A stretch of 64,000 nt of DNA from Siphonodentalium dalli (Eukaryota > Mollusca > Scaphopoda > Gadilida > Siphonodentaliidae), in NCBI GenBank assembly GCA_032622095.1, contig CP136063.1, positions 24,864,987-24,928,986 of the forward strand, in the 5' to 3' direction. A program made the translations under genes and the position numbers. Below are positions 1-11,335 of this stretch, in pieces. Within the stretch, counting starts at the first letter, position 1; each line of letters begins with the position of its first letter. The notes under the pieces are model-generated. The model worked only from the letters and a program-made list of their open reading frames with translations, made no database searches and was not told the origin of the DNA.

Positions 1-432
1 CTGTTATAACAATGATATTTCAATAGCCCCATTTGTCCCACCATGTCAGAAATTAAATGTCAGAAGTTCTCATTGAGATACAGAGAGGACTATATATAAT
101 TGGTTTTGTGTCAGGTAGAAATGATAAATAGCCAGCAGATATTTGTGCTGACATTGTGAGTTCGTTTTCATATTCATAACTGATAAATTGATAATATGCA
201 TGAAAATCCCCATCCGAAATCCCACCCCTTAATTCAAAGGTTAACAATCTGTAGAAAATAGGGCACCTAGATGGATATTTATTGCTTGATGTTAATGTTT
301 TCATGTATGGATCCTGATATTTATGGCAAATGAAGGGAGTGGGTTTCTAACAGATATGTCTCTGTATGAGGTTCCAAATTTGGAAGCTAGACATTTAGTC
401 AACCCATTTCTATTTTCAATGTTTCAATACTG
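1..432. repeat. Diverged interspersed repeat, left flank of a DNA transposon
   Basis: No gene is seen. Two parts have diverged relatives near 46.5-46.75 kb. Positions about 300-430 match 46500-46610 on the opposite strand, and positions about 23-125 match 46635-46745 on the same strand, so the two loci differ by an internal inversion. The small ORFs here keep no recognisable protein similarity and are probably chance. Confidence 0.6.
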
Positions 433-670
433 GAGGGTATCACCCCCCCCCCCCCTTTTCGGTATGCGGGATTCAGGGTGTTTTGAAGCCGTACGCGGGA
501 TTCATACCCCCGAATTAACTGGTATTCGGGTTCAAGCAAAACATCTTGGACGCAGGTTTTGATGGCGCAAAGTAATATTTTGTGCTAGTTATCTGTGTGA
601 ATGGGTGGGTATAATAGCTTCTTGGGCATATTTGACCACCGTGCCATCATAAACATGCTAAAAATGCTTG

Positions 671-1117
671 ACGCCAGTCTAGATGCTAGGATTTTGCGAT
701 TTTCTTGTTCAGATTACAAAATTTTCGCACACCGGGCCGAACCATGGTCGGCCCGGTGTGTCATTGTCTCTCCCCTGTGGCCAATACAAAAATGCTAATA
801 AGTTTAACAATATTTTACTACATTTGGTCAAACTTGTGGTCATCAGTTAGAGAATTTTCCAACCTGAAGGGGAGTATGAGGTTTGAAATTTCCAACACTA
901 TAGGAAAGCTTTAGTTGAGGCCAGTCTGGATGCTAGGATTTGCGATTTTCTTGTTCAAATTTCAAAATTTTCTCACACCGGCCAAACAACGATGGTCAGC
1001 TTGGTGTGTCGTGGTCTCTTGCCCGTAGCCGTGTGTATGTGTATGGAGTTAGACCACTAGATGTTAGGATTTATGCAATGTTTCAGGTTAAAATATCTGA
1101 ATTTTCTCATACCGGGA
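671..1117. repeat. Three diverged tandem units inside the 433-1493 transposon
   Basis: Units start near 671, 918 and 1053. Each contains a version of 'gatgctaggatttgcgatttt', a short gap, then 'aaaattttctcacaccgg'. The first two also share a trailing 'gtgtgtc..tggtctctcccc'-like stretch. The third is the most diverged and shortest. This is internal, probably non-coding, structure of the transposon. Confidence 0.6.
728..760. repeat. GC-rich perfect hairpin
   Basis: Arms of 13 bp, CACACCGGGCCGA (728-740) and its exact reverse complement (748-760), surround the 7-base loop ACCATGG. It lies inside the first tandem unit of the transposon. The diverged second unit near 975-1005 keeps only part of the pairing. 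Confidence 0.85.
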
Positions 1118-1390
1118 ATATAGAATTATGGTTTATGAAGATATAGGATATTAGGCCTAAACACTGAGGTGCAAGGAGGGGTGCAAATGGAATTAAGCAA
1201 AACTTGTGTTCGGTCTGATTCTGACTCAAGGAGGGAGGTGCAGTTGGAATTTTCCAAGGTGGACACCCCCCAACGGAAACCCTCTAGCCACGTCCCTGGT
1301 CATAAAGTATCATTAATGGTATCATAACGGCCTCATAACGCGACCGGCATAATGTGTCTATGTAACTTCTATGTATTATTTCTTAACATG

Positions 1391-1480
1391 TATTCAGGAT
1401 TCACCCCCCAAAATTAACTCGTATTCAGGATGCACCCCCCAAAATTAACTCGTATTCAGGATTCAGGGGGGAGGGGGGGG
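1391..1480. repeat. 31-bp tandem repeat rich in C-runs
   Basis: The phrase 'tattcaggat' followed by 'caccccccaaaattaactcg' recurs at 1391, 1422 and 1453 with a 31-bp period. The third unit runs into the G-rich right end of the transposon. Confidence 0.7.
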
Positions 1481-1493
1481 GGGTGATACCCTC

Positions 1494-1760
1494 ATACTGG
1501 TGTGGCAAAGAAGTGACCACTTAGAAAAATGAGGGAGGTATGCATTGCCCAATGAATATATCCACAAATGCAGCTGACAAATGTGGAAGAAACATGAACT
1601 TGATGCAATCAAGCACTGAATCTCTACACATTTCATTTATTCTGCTATCCAATGAATAATACATGTTAGTTTTAACTTTAAACAATGGGGTCATGCTCTG
1701 GTCATCCTGTTTCCCACTATTTGCGATGAACTGAACATAGACCACATAAACTGGCAACTT
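1494..1760. repeat. Diverged interspersed repeat, right flank of the transposon
   Basis: This stretch matches 46240-46481 on the opposite strand, including the segments around 'tggcaaagaagtgaccacttag' and 'gaacttgatg'. It is the continuation of the sequence interrupted by the 433-1493 insertion. No gene is seen. Confidence 0.7.
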
Positions 1761-1849
1761 TTAAAACTAGAATGGTGGCATAACAAATCAATTTGGTGTA
1801 GTAAAATTATGACCTACTAGCTAGTAATTATATTTTTTCTGTGTTCTAA

Positions 1850-2075
1850 CCAAGAGAGTTAAGTTATCATTTGGAAACAAGAATTGAGTGCAATTCAAAC
1901 AAAAGGGGACGAAACTCTGGTGAAAATTTGCGGGCAAAATCAAATTAAAATTTGACCTATATTTTGTGCTAGTAAACCCACATAAAAAATTTCATGCCAA
2001 TCAGTTCAGACTTCCTGAGAAAAGCGAACGGACAAACAGATGCTGCTACGACAGACGGACAGACCAAGAAAATAA
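1850..2075 (+). repeat. Mollusc-type 'aaggggacgaaactctgg' dispersed repeat unit
   Basis: The unit runs from 'agttatcatttggaaacaag' through 'ggggacgaaactctggtgaaaa' to 'catgccaatcagttcagac' and ends in 'acagacggacagacc'. The same order of phrases, diverged, occurs at 45230-45470. It belongs to the large family that also includes 8253-8600, 36407-37510, 41800-41990, 42640-42780 and 43980-44110. Confidence 0.65.
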
Positions 2076-2289
2076 TAAATTAAATCCTTTGCATAATTTG
2101 TATATTTCACACCGGCTCCTTTCTGGTGAGAGATGTAATAACCTTCAAATTGATGTATCACAAGCCTGTGTGAGGTGCAGATGGACTTAACACCTATTTC
2201 TACTGAGCTTTTAAGTTTGTCTGCTCTACTATAGTATTCCCTCACCCATATTTCTTCGAAACTGGTATAATGAAGCAATGAAATGTCAC

Positions 2290-2700
2290 AATAGTTATGA
2301 ACTCACTGAAGTATGTCACAGTAGATTAATCAATGGAGGCTACTTGCAATGTTCGAGGTGAAGAGATTGTGATGACCGCAGTGAGGTACTTCAATGATAA
2401 GTGAGGTGCATGTAGTAATCACAATAATGTGCTATGGCGGTGATCGTGATAAGGTTCTTGCAGTGATCACAGTGAGAGGCTTACAATGATCGCTCTGAGG
2501 CGATTGTCGATGAATCCAGGGACCCTGATGAGGGGCTTGTGATCACAGTGACATGCTTGCAATGATTGCGAGTACTCGTGCAAGAATTCTTGCAGTGAGG
2601 CAGGCCTGTTAACAATAATCGTAAGGAGTTTCTGTGATGATTGCAGATATTTGCAACTGATTTGATTGTGAAGTGTATTCCAAATGCTAGCAATGCATGG
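2290..2700. repeat. Degenerate GTGATCACAGTGAG / CTTGCAATGAT minisatellite
   Basis: Short phrases resembling 'gtgatcacagtgag' and 'cttgcaatgattgc' recur irregularly, about every 20-30 bp. The same kind of array occurs on the opposite strand at 31190-31425, with a short remnant near 35450-35500. ORFs read through it are by-products of the repetition. Confidence 0.65.
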
Positions 2701-2760
2701 CAAGCATCAGATTCTTACCTGCAGATCATGTAGAAGACGATTGCAGCAACTTTGTAGTAC

Positions 2761-4030
2761 TTACTGGCCAGTGTTTATGTAACTCAAGGATGGAATAAAT
2801 AGAACGACAGTGTGTAAACTGGTTAACATTATTGCTTAAGTTTTTTTTTTCAAGTTTTACCTCGCGGCTCAACAAACAAGTGCAATAATGTTATCATTTA
2901 TTAGCTTATTGCACACTCTGAAGATTGTAGCTAATTATAAGGCATTTTATTTTTTATTACTTGGTTTACAGATTTCCATAACCAAAATAAATCTGTTTGT
3001 CAATAAAAATAAAATGTTAGTTTTTAGATCCCCCCCACCCCCCCCCCCCAAAAAATTCTAAGTTTACGTAAAATATACAACATCAATTTAACAGTAAAGC
3101 CTCCCAGTGACTTCTCTCTCATATACCAGTATACACAGCATGTATTTACTGATTATAATGGTGCACTCACACATCACAACAATGGTATTCATAAATGGGT
3201 TCATTTATTACTTAATATTTATTGGAACACAGAAAGGCGATGTAACAGAGAGTAAATTGAACTTCAACCTTATGACTTCTCCCTGAGAACAGTCTCACTG
3301 GGGGAGACCACTCTTCCTGCTAAATCTCCCCGAAATCACACAATCAGGATGTTCCTGTGAGTTTCCGGCAAGAGAAAGTCAACCGTGCCCAAACAGATTA
3401 AGAAGATTAAGATTCCCCCTTCAATAAAAGGCCATTCCGTATATGTAAAGCAGCTCTTGGTCTGCAGGATTCAATAAACATGTAATTCTTTCTATTTTTT
3501 CCCAACCTCATCATTTCCAGTGCTTTTTACTATGACAAATTCGAAAGCATTCAGAGTGGAACATGTGCTCAATTTTACTCCACTCGTCAGTTTATTGTCA
3601 TCTTAGTGTTGCTTTTAATAGTGCAGAGCAGAATCAATGCCATTTGGGGTTCGTATGATTGTAAAAACAAGGTTTAGAAAATATCACAAAATGATACGTT
3701 TGCCTTTGCAATAACAAGCTACATGATCAGTGTTTGGGCTGTCGGTGGCCAAATTAGCCAATGGCCAAACTTTTTCGAATTTGGCTAATAAAAATAGCAT
3801 TTGGCTAAACTTTTCCACAAATCCCTGATGGAGATGGAAAGCTAATAAAAAGTGCTGAATAGGTCGACTTACAGTCCAGATGAAGTTAGGCGACGAATGT
3901 ATTTCATACCTTGGAAATAATGGTCCAAGGCAAGTTTGGGAGTTTGGGATGATACGGGGTCAAAAAATGTATGGATTTTTGTTTATACGCAGTCGATTAC
4001 ACCGATTATGTAAAAATAAAGAACAGTAAT
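2761..4030. other. Intergenic stretch with poly-C tract, no gene seen
   Basis: A split C-run (C7-A-C12) lies at 3030-3049. In copy 2 the same spot reads C10-A-C21 followed by 35 extra bases, making the 47-bp length difference between copies. Around 3740-3800 short phrases such as 'tttggctaa' and 'ggccaaa' recur. I see no coding similarity. Confidence 0.6.
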
Positions 4031-4043
4031 ACATGCAGTGCTA

Positions 4044-4172
4044 CAGTAATACCCTAATTAATCAACTCCATAACCACAGCAGAATTATGGGTAATTTTTC
4101 AGGATTTAGTCGGAAATATGGCAACAAGCACATCTGCTGTTGTTATGGAGTCGATTAATTAGGGCATTACTG
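4044..4172. mobile_element. Tc1/mariner-type MITE, 129 bp, TA flanks
   Basis: The element starts CAGTAATACCCTAATTAATC and ends with its near reverse complement, giving TIRs of about 40 bp with two or three mismatches. TA lies on both sides (4042-4043 and 4173-4174). CAGT termini with a TA duplication are typical of Tc1/mariner elements. The core phrase 'ttcaggatttagtcggaaatatgg' is shared with the larger relative at 30508-31186. No transposase is present. Confidence 0.8.
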
Positions 4173-4271
4173 TAGTTTGTGGACATGTGCCATGATTGTT
4201 CTTGGGAATGGAATGGGGCCATGGTACATACACCACACCTAGTTACAAGAACAAGTTATATAAAGTCTCGA

Positions 4272-4322
4272 CAACAATGGCTGTGAACATTGTTGAAACA
4301 ATGGCTGTGAACATTGTTGAAA
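4272..4322. repeat. Two tandem 25-bp units, each a small hairpin
   Basis: The unit 'caatggctgtgaacattgtt' plus a few bases occurs twice in succession. CAACAATG pairs with CATTGTTG in each unit. Confidence 0.7.
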
Positions 4323-5349
4323 TCTTTAAAGGTCGAATGTGACCTTTATCAACATACAGGATAGCTTTAGACTATAGTATTTATGTCTCAGGCACATGGT
4401 TGCAATGGTGATGTTGCCAAGAAACCACTTGGTGTACCCAAAGTGTGTTGACTGATGCAACTGATTGCAATATCTCATCAACGCAACAATCCTCTAGCTG
4501 TTCTTCAAGTTGAACATGTCACCCTTGTGTTAATCGCATTCATATTTTCTTGAACCATACCGACCACCACCCAGCGGGAGTATGACATATCACCAAATTA
4601 TCAAAGACATCGTCTTGAAGATAAATGTATGAAAGAATGCCAAGAGACAAACATTATAGGTGGTGAATGTCAAAATAGCCAATTTTCACATTTCGGCCGC
4701 CATATTTATTGGATTGTGGTGTCAGCTTGGCTAATTTGTAAGGGTTGTATATTAGCAGGGTTTCCGTTACTACGGCTCAGTATCAGTGAAACGGCTTCAT
4801 TTCCCTCGGTTCAATAGCAATGTCATTAAACAAATCTGATTGAAACGACAGATCGGGGTTAAACAGAATAAATGGCAAAAAAGCGAGGTCAGTATGTTAC
4901 TGGTAGAGCATAACTCTTTGTTTTAAAAGCGCCAAAACTACTACGTAATGTTTGGTTTGCAGTCAACTATACTTAGTTATCAGTCAGCTTTACCATGTAC
5001 TCCAATGTAGAAGATTAAAGAAAAATTGGAAAAAAATTAACTGAAGAAAATTTTATCTTTCGATTTCCTACTACAAATATTAGCATGCTGTCAGTGTTGA
5101 TTTAATAACAAGTTAATTTCTCTAATTGGGGTTTATTGAACGTACACATGATGGTGGTCACAGATTTCATTCTCAGTTAAAATTATGCACCACCTAGTGA
5201 CACTACTGTTAAGATTATCAGACAGCCGTTGAACCCGGTTGCAAAACTCGTAGTCTGAGTCTACATTTACATGAGAAAACAGTTATACTGATCAAGCTGC
5301 CATTCTAAAATCCCTAACGGCAGATATTTTTCATTATATATAACAAAGT

Positions 5350-5455
5350 GGCATGAGATCTACTCTCCATTAAAGCCTGACCCCAGACAGAGAGTCATAA
5401 ACATAGTAACAGGATTTTCCTGCTTCAACAGTGGCTGTGATTTGTTAAAGAATTT
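5350..5455 (+). repeat. Relative of the sequence at the truncated recombinase end
   Basis: From about 'catgagat' through 'gaccccagacag' and 'ggctgtgatttgtta' this is a diverged direct copy of 12030-12130. Substitutions are not concentrated at third codon positions, so I read the similarity as non-coding. The similarity to its relative stops at about 5455, whereas at 12131 the relative continues into a block matching 7466-7826. Confidence 0.65.
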
Positions 5456-7465
5456 ATTCGGTCTAGAAACTACAAAACGCAATCGGAAAGCCCTCGCTGT
5501 TGTGATTAAAATGATCCAAGTCCCATTCCGATTGCATAATAAATAACCCGTAAAATAAATAAATAATACCACCACCGGTATTCAGAGATTTCCGTGAGTA
5601 AACTACGAGTGACGTAGTTGTGGGGAGCAAATTAAAAACACAGATTCTGAGCCGGGAGTTTATTATGCTGTCTACGATGACGTAATCGTAAGTCAGCCGA
5701 TACTAAAATGCGGAATCGTATGTGCGTGTGTGGTGTATAGATTACGTTACGCTTTGGTCGTTTATCTGGAATAGAAGACAATAACTATGTGAATAAAGTA
5801 ATTAATAGCGCCTAGAATGGTTGTTGTTTTTGTAGCCATTAATAACATGCTGGCACGTGTCTGCTTTGGTGAATAGATGGCAGTAATTAGTGCTTTGATT
5901 GTCTCGTATTCACTCGGTGATTTGTAATCACTCAGTGACTATTCATCAGTGTCAGTCGCGAACTTGTTTGCACTCTAAAATGCCACAAAGTGAATAGAAA
6001 GAACATTATCTCTCTGGTCATACATATATAAGAAGCTCCCAAATGTTATATAAACACTGGGCTGAATAATGTTAATTAACTCTATTTAGGCGCTTTTGTT
6101 TTGTGTTTGTTTGTTGTTTTAATTTCGATATAAATGTCTCGAGTATCTGTCATCTCCACATATGCCAAGATCCCTAGTAGATGTAGTGTGTTCGGTTGTG
6201 GGCGGGCTAGCGATCCCTTATTTAGTACCTCCAAAAAGACAACACAGTGCGTAATTTAGAACGCTCTTTATTGTCTACCGCTTTTGGGAGACGGAAGCAT
6301 GGACGCTCTTTGTATTTAAATGTCACAATACCACCTACAAAATCACCAATGACATATCGAAATAGAGCACGTTCATAATTGAGAACGCTCTTTATTGTCT
6401 ACACCGCGACGAAAACATGGACGCTGTTTATTAGAGGCAATCATTGGATTTTTTCTATGCTAACAATTAAAAACAATCCTCTCTAGAAAGTCAATATGTG
6501 CCATCAAAACGTAAAATAAAACGAACCAACACAAACTGAAAAAACAATGCCAGGCTAGCCTTCAATTAAAAAAAATGTCGTTATGCCAAACTGCAGCCTA
6601 ACTAATAATTATTGTAGTTTCAACAGTCTGTTATGTGTTTGAGTGAATTATTTTGTTTACGCACTTATCGATCTTGACTGGAAGGATTTTAGCAAGCTGT
6701 TCACAGTCGTGCACTTCTCCATACAAAAAGTTTCGTGTGAAGAAACATACAGGAACATTATTAGGACGAATATAAGCCATCATGATACATGTACTAGTAT
6801 AATAACCACCACCTTTTTAATCACACCCCATTTGTATTTAATTGTACGCATATAGCGCACAACGGGATGACACTAGTGTGTAAACTAGCTTCCGAAATTG
6901 GTACCATACAACGAAGAAGGAAGTACCGGTATATGGCCTAACTTGTATTTTTTCAGAAACAGTTAAATTAGTTTCGCACGAATTCCGCTCGCTCATTGCA
7001 TTTCTGCATAAATTAATCTCATTTCAAACAACTTTTATCGCCTCAAAGTGCATTTTAGCCATCATTATTCGTTATATAATCCAACATTCTAGCAAATCCA
7101 GTTCATAATTCAGCACATTCAAACAGTTTTATTCCGTAATCGCTATTTATCGTAAAGGCTTAGGTAATTAACCGGCATAATTTATCAACTCGTTACGCGA
7201 TTGGCGGAATTATTTCAAGCTCCACCCACCGCTGTCATTGGTAAGCGTCGATGCAGATGATCGGTCATGTGACCGCGTTGTGGTCATGTGATCGCACTCA
7301 CGTGACTGACTACGGATATTTCCGCAATTTTTTTAATATCATAATAATAAAAATACTATCTGCTCGATTTTGAATTTCTCTGGTAAAATGGGTCTGTTAG
7401 ACATATATTTTAGTATTATGACAATAAAATTTTGTTTTGTTTTGACAGACCAATTCCTTTAAGAG
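5456..7465. other. Non-coding stretch with recurring ACGCTCTTTATT motif
   Basis: No gene is recognised. The 12-mer ACGCTCTTTATT occurs exactly at 6261 and 6385, with one-base variants at 6303 and 6421. Two of these lie in the longer phrase 'gaacgctctttattgtctac'. Exact copies recur at 12788, 15568 and, on the other strand, 15035. The stretch also holds AT-rich sequence and scattered short palindromes. Confidence 0.5.
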
Positions 7466-8010
7466 AACTAGTTCCTCTAATGTTTGTAATTATTGTTTAT
7501 TCCACGTAATATGGTGAAACTGATAATTTATGTAATAAATTGTTACCTAGTATAATATATGTAAACATTTTCATTTTTATAATCCAGCATGACGTAGCAT
7601 ATTTAACTTCCATTTCTTTGGACACTGAATTCAGCCCAAAAAAAAGTCTTTCGGCACCATTCTTTAATGTGCGCAGTGCGTTAATTGGCCCACGGTCAAC
7701 TCGGTGAGTGAATAGCACCATACCGGGCTACTCACTTTATATTTCATTAAGAATGTTTTTTTTATTTATATAGCATGTTCTTGCTTGACCTTCTGGTGTT
7801 AACATGCATATTGGGTTTCAATTTTTTGGGGGGACGGGTAGAAAAATCCATTATTTTGCAACATCAATTTTAAGTTGATATATAGTTATATATCATACCC
7901 CCACATCAGCAACAAAATGATAAAAAAAAACTTGATGCAGCAAAATAGAAAATTATTTTATTTTTTAGAAAATCGGCAAGATAATTGATTTAGTTTCCAA
8001 GGTGACGAAA
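7466..8010 (+). repeat. Non-coding repeat block related to 12131-12450 and 16370-16545
   Basis: Positions 7466-7826 align with 12131-12450, sharing phrases such as 'agttcctctaatgtt', 'tcagcccaaa', 'ggctactc' and 'ggtgttaa.atgcatattg'. The following 7846-8010 aligns with 16370-16545 ('catcaattttaag', 'catcag.aacaaaa', 'ttttttagaaaatc'). The two pieces are adjacent here but almost 4 kb apart in the other locus, so one locus has gained or lost sequence between them. Confidence 0.7.
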
Positions 8011-8252
8011 CATTTGGGAGGATATTCTCAAGCCTGTAGCTTTGACATCGAGAATTGATTCTGACCTATTGACAATTCAAGCCTTATCATAAAAGAGTTT
8101 AGATTTCTAATTAGAAAAGCAAGTCCCTCATAACTTGGTTATTGTCAATCATTGTGTGACATGTATGATTCTTAGTGTATTGGGCCCTGCGAATCGGGGG
8201 TTTACATTCAAATCAAATCTCAAATCGAATCAAGGGCGAGATACACAAGTCG

Positions 8253-8600
8253 AAAGGGAATAACTCAACACAAAAAAGTCGGACAGACGTCATAATGGCA
8301 GGTGCACAGCTAGGTTCCCATGGTACTAAATATCTGTGTCAAGTTTCAAAAACATTTACCTAAAAAAGTGGGAATAAAAGTTCGGACAAAATTATGCATG
8401 TTTTGCACACAAAAAATTTAAAGCCGAAAAAGGGGGATAACTGCATAAAAAAAATCATAATTGCAGACGAAGGTGCTTGTCTGTGCCAAGTTTTACAGAA
8501 AATGATCAAAAAACAACTGAGAAAAACTCCGGACAAATATGTGTCTATGGACGACAAGTCGATTCCAGTATATCCCCCACAACTTTGTTGCAGGGGGTAT
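8253..8600 (+). repeat. 'gggataactc' repeat ending in a terminal hairpin
   Basis: Two diverged units begin 'aaagggaataactc' (8253) and 'aaagggggataactgc' (near 8430). The tail reads 'ggacgacaagtcgattccag' followed by a hairpin in which CCCCC (8574-8578) pairs with GGGGG (8592-8596) around 'acaactttgttgca'. The same tail plan occurs at 25901-25986 and 37440-37508. A hairpin close to one end would suit a rolling-circle element, but no diagnostic end is certain. Confidence 0.6.
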
Positions 8601-9130
8601 AAATACCAGTTTCATTAGTCTTTTGTACAGAAGTCAGTTGGAACACGTAGAAATAAATTGTGGTTCAGATAATCAATGTTTTAGGATGAACCTGACTGTA
8701 CCACTTTAGTCAATCGCATAGAAAAATATGTAACCGTTTAGTCGATTAACTGTAAACATGGGTTGATATTGAAATTTTGTTTTTATCAATATTATAACTC
8801 AAATTGGCAGATATGCACTATATAAGGCACTTGTTCCATGTGCACACGATGCCTGTGTAGTGCCTTAGTATGAATATGTACAAAAACCTCCCCGGTTACA
8901 ATGCATGGGTGTATTGGCCAATGCTACATGTTTCTGTTTATTAGCTTGTCCAGGATATCATAAATGATGATTATGGAAATAAGCTACTTTATGCCACGGG
9001 AGTGAGAGTTAATTTTAGTCATGCATAATGCATGAGATGTAAAGATCTAATTACGCATTCATACGTAGCTCGTGTAATCCAATAGGAATCGAGCTTTCCG
9101 TGATCGTCCAATAAGAACGCTTCTGACAAA
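8601..9130. other. No gene seen; leader region of the retrotransposon or flank
   Basis: AT-rich sequence upstream of the gag-like ORF. I cannot find the 5' terminal repeat of the element here. A short palindromic 'catgcataatgcatg' lies near 9020. Confidence 0.4.
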
Positions 9131-9742
9131 TTGTCTGACGTCATTTACGAGACCGCATGGTTCTTTCGCGTCAGCCGCCTCTACACACAGGTCAGGCGTT
9201 TTATAGAAGCACAGTTAAAATCAAAACAGCCTCTGTCATTATTTCAGTGGTTTAAGGCTTTCGATATCTATATGGCAGTTTTCTTTGTAAAATACGGCGA
9301 CCCCAAAAATATCCTTAGTCGACAAATGCTGAAATATAGAGCCAATGTTACTGCCATAGCCGAAGTCAAAGGCAATTGGGCATGGTTCGACAGCGAATTC
9401 AGACGCTTGAGGCAATCAAAACAATTAGCTTGGAATGATATTCTAAGCGAAATTTGGCTAAAAACACGCCTCGACAAACAGCCCAAATTCGAACATCAAC
9501 AAACCTTTCGACCAAATTTCCAAACTCAAAATGCTTCAAATAGAAAACTAAGAGTCCCGACAGGTTTCTGCTATCGCTTTCACGAAGGTTTAGGTTGCGG
9601 AAATTTTTGCAAATATAATCACACATGTTTTGTATGTTCAGGTCAGCAAGCTCATCCAGCAGTCCATTGCCGCAGCAATTTTCGAGGCAATAGGTTCACA
9701 AATCCACGAAACGGGTCAGCCGCTAAGAATACAAGAAAATAG
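9131..9742 (+). pseudogene. Gag-like nucleocapsid ORF of YR retrotransposon
   Basis: This is an open frame of 203 codons ending at a TAG. The first codon is TTG and the first in-frame ATG is at about residue 48, so the true start lies upstream or is lost. The middle part (residues 82-110) has the tryptophan-spaced pattern typical of DIRS/Ngaro gag proteins (W83, W85, W101, W109). The C-terminal region has two metal-binding patterns: C147-x8-C156-x3-C160-x3-H164, then C166-x2-C169-x5-H175-x4-C180. The tail is basic. It would package element RNA. Copy 2 (58309-58920) encodes the same protein. No host gene resembles it here. Confidence 0.75.
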
Positions 9743-10880
9743 ATTCCAAGAGGTTTATAGTACAATTTCGCGAGCCCCGTCGTCAATTGTGCCAAATAAG
9801 CTAGAAGTGTTGCTCGAAGGCTACAACGAAGCAAAAAATAAACCATTTAGTACAAGGGTTCAGAGTAGGATTTCGATTAGGTTTTCAAGGGGGAAATTTG
9901 GCAGTCTCCCAAAAATCTGAAGTCAGCGATCTCAAACTCGGAGGCCGTCGAAAAAAAGCTATCTAAAGAATTATTAGCACAATGAATAAAACGTCCTTTC
10001 AATGACCCGCCTTTGCCAAATCTGATAATTTCACCTTTAGGCCTAGTCGCTAAGAAAACTCCATGGCAATTTCATCATTTGTCTCACCTGGGAGGGGCTT
10101 CAGTCAATGATGGAATTCCATCAGAATTTTCGTCAGTACAATATGCCACAGTACAAGATGCCATACAAATAATAAAAAAGGGTGGGGCAAATTTTCTGGC
10201 ACGACGTGACGTTTTTCAAGCTTACAGAAATCTTCCAATACACAAAGACGACCTTCACCTGTTGGGTTTCAAGTGGAAAGGTCAGTTTTATGTAGATACA
10301 GCACTCCCAATGGGAGCAGCCAGTAGTGCACGATTATTTGAGGAATTCAGTTCCGCATTAGAATGGATAGCGGCCAAAAAATGGGGTATAAAAATGGTGC
10401 ACATGATTTCCTTATTTTGGCAGGGTCAGAGACGATATGTCAAAGATCATTAAATCTATTTTTAGCTATGTTCAATTTCATCGGTTTGCCGATGGCCCCC
10501 GAAAAAACCGTGGGTCCAGACAGAGTATTGACTTTCTTAGGCATAGAGCTTGATACTATTAATATGTTAGCTCGGATACCGGAAGAAAAAATTATTGACG
10601 CTACTGCCCGAATAAAAAACTTCCTGGGGAGGAAAAAAGCGATGCTTCGCGAAATTAATGGGCCTAATAGGGGGTTCTTAATTTTATGTGCTGTGTAATA
10701 ATTCGGGAGAATGTTTTTGCGTAGATTGATTAACCTGACATTGAAGGTCAGTAAACCGGATTTCAAAATTCGGCTATCTAATCAGGTAAAAGCGGACTTA
10801 AAGTTTGGTAATCATTTTTCGACGGTTTTAATGGGAACACGTTTTTTCATCATGAATCCAAATGGATCAGCAGTCCGAAA
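9743..10880 (+). pseudogene. Reverse transcriptase of YR retrotransposon, frameshifted
   Basis: The reading frame shifts among all three phases. A linker from about 9790 to 9990 ends at an in-frame TGA (about 9982). From 10013 the frame encodes the fingers and palm: SPLGLVAKK, then HHLSHLGGASVND, then motif A with the first catalytic Asp in RRDVFQAYRNLP (GAC at 10208-10210), HLLGFKWKG, and motif B LPMGAASSARLF. At about 10400 the frame breaks exactly where the catalytic double-Asp box should be, and only HDFLILAG remains in the next frame. Thumb sequence follows (GLPMAPEKT, FLGIELDT). In life it copies element RNA to DNA, but this copy cannot. Confidence 0.85.
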
Positions 10881-11328
10881 CTGAGCCTCTACACGGACGC
10901 CGCAAAATCAAAAGGTTTTGCAGCCCTCTTCGGTAATAAATGGACGTTCGGCCATTTCAAATCTGCCGATCATAGTATCGCGGTGTTATGGAGTTGTATC
11001 CAATCGTTTTGGCTTTAAATATTTGGGGCCACGAGCTGAAAAATAAAAAGTTGCTAATTTTTTGTGATAATGAAGCGGTAGTGACCGTTATTAACAAACA
11101 AACGGCCAAAGATCGAGAATTATTGTCGCTTTTGAGGAAGTTGGTAATAGTAACTTTAATTCACAATATTCAATTCCGTGCTCAACACATCCTGGAGTTA
11201 GCAATGTATTAGCAGATACTCTCTCTCGTTTGCAGGTAGAGAGATTCAAACAAATAGCAGTGGGATTTCAAGCAGAACCCGAGGGGATCCCGGAACACCT
11301 GGCGTTGGAGAACGTAATCAAATTTTAG
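10881..11328 (+). pseudogene. RNase H domain of YR retrotransposon, frameshifted
   Basis: All four acidic catalytic positions expected of an RNase H are still visible: Asp in SLYTDAAKSKG, Glu in ELYPIVLAL, Asp in FCDNEAVV, and Asp in NVLADTLSR. They are spread over more than one frame. A break occurs just before ELYPI (near 10988) and another near 11185-11215, where the frame running to AQHI changes before NVLADTLSR. The final frame ends at TAG 11326-11328. Family role: removal of RNA from the RNA-DNA hybrid. It lies directly between the polymerase and the recombinase, the usual DIRS-group order. Confidence 0.8.
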
Positions 11329-11335
11329 TATCTCT

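Larger units (their letters stand above)
433..1493. mobile_element. Non-autonomous DNA transposon, 1061 bp, TIR GAGGGTATCACCCCCCC, TSD ATACTG
   Basis: The element begins GAGGGTATCACCCCCCC and ends with the reverse complement, giving TIRs of about 17 bp that run into C/G homopolymers. It is flanked by identical 6-bp ATACTG at 427-432 and 1494-1499. A diverged paralogue in reverse orientation contains the flanking sequence joined with a single copy of that hexamer (46482-46487), which is what an unoccupied site should look like. The interior holds three diverged tandem units and a strong hairpin, with no transposase-like ORF. A 6-bp target duplication does not by itself settle the superfamily. 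Both copies of the large duplication carry it, so insertion came first. Confidence 0.85.

Noticed and set aside
5290-5575. An open frame running through the 5350-5455 repeat that vaguely resembles the end of the recombinase ORF
   Set aside because: Substitutions relative to 12030-12130 show no codon-position bias, and the frame past the repeat has no known similarity. The shared part is better read as non-coding repeat.
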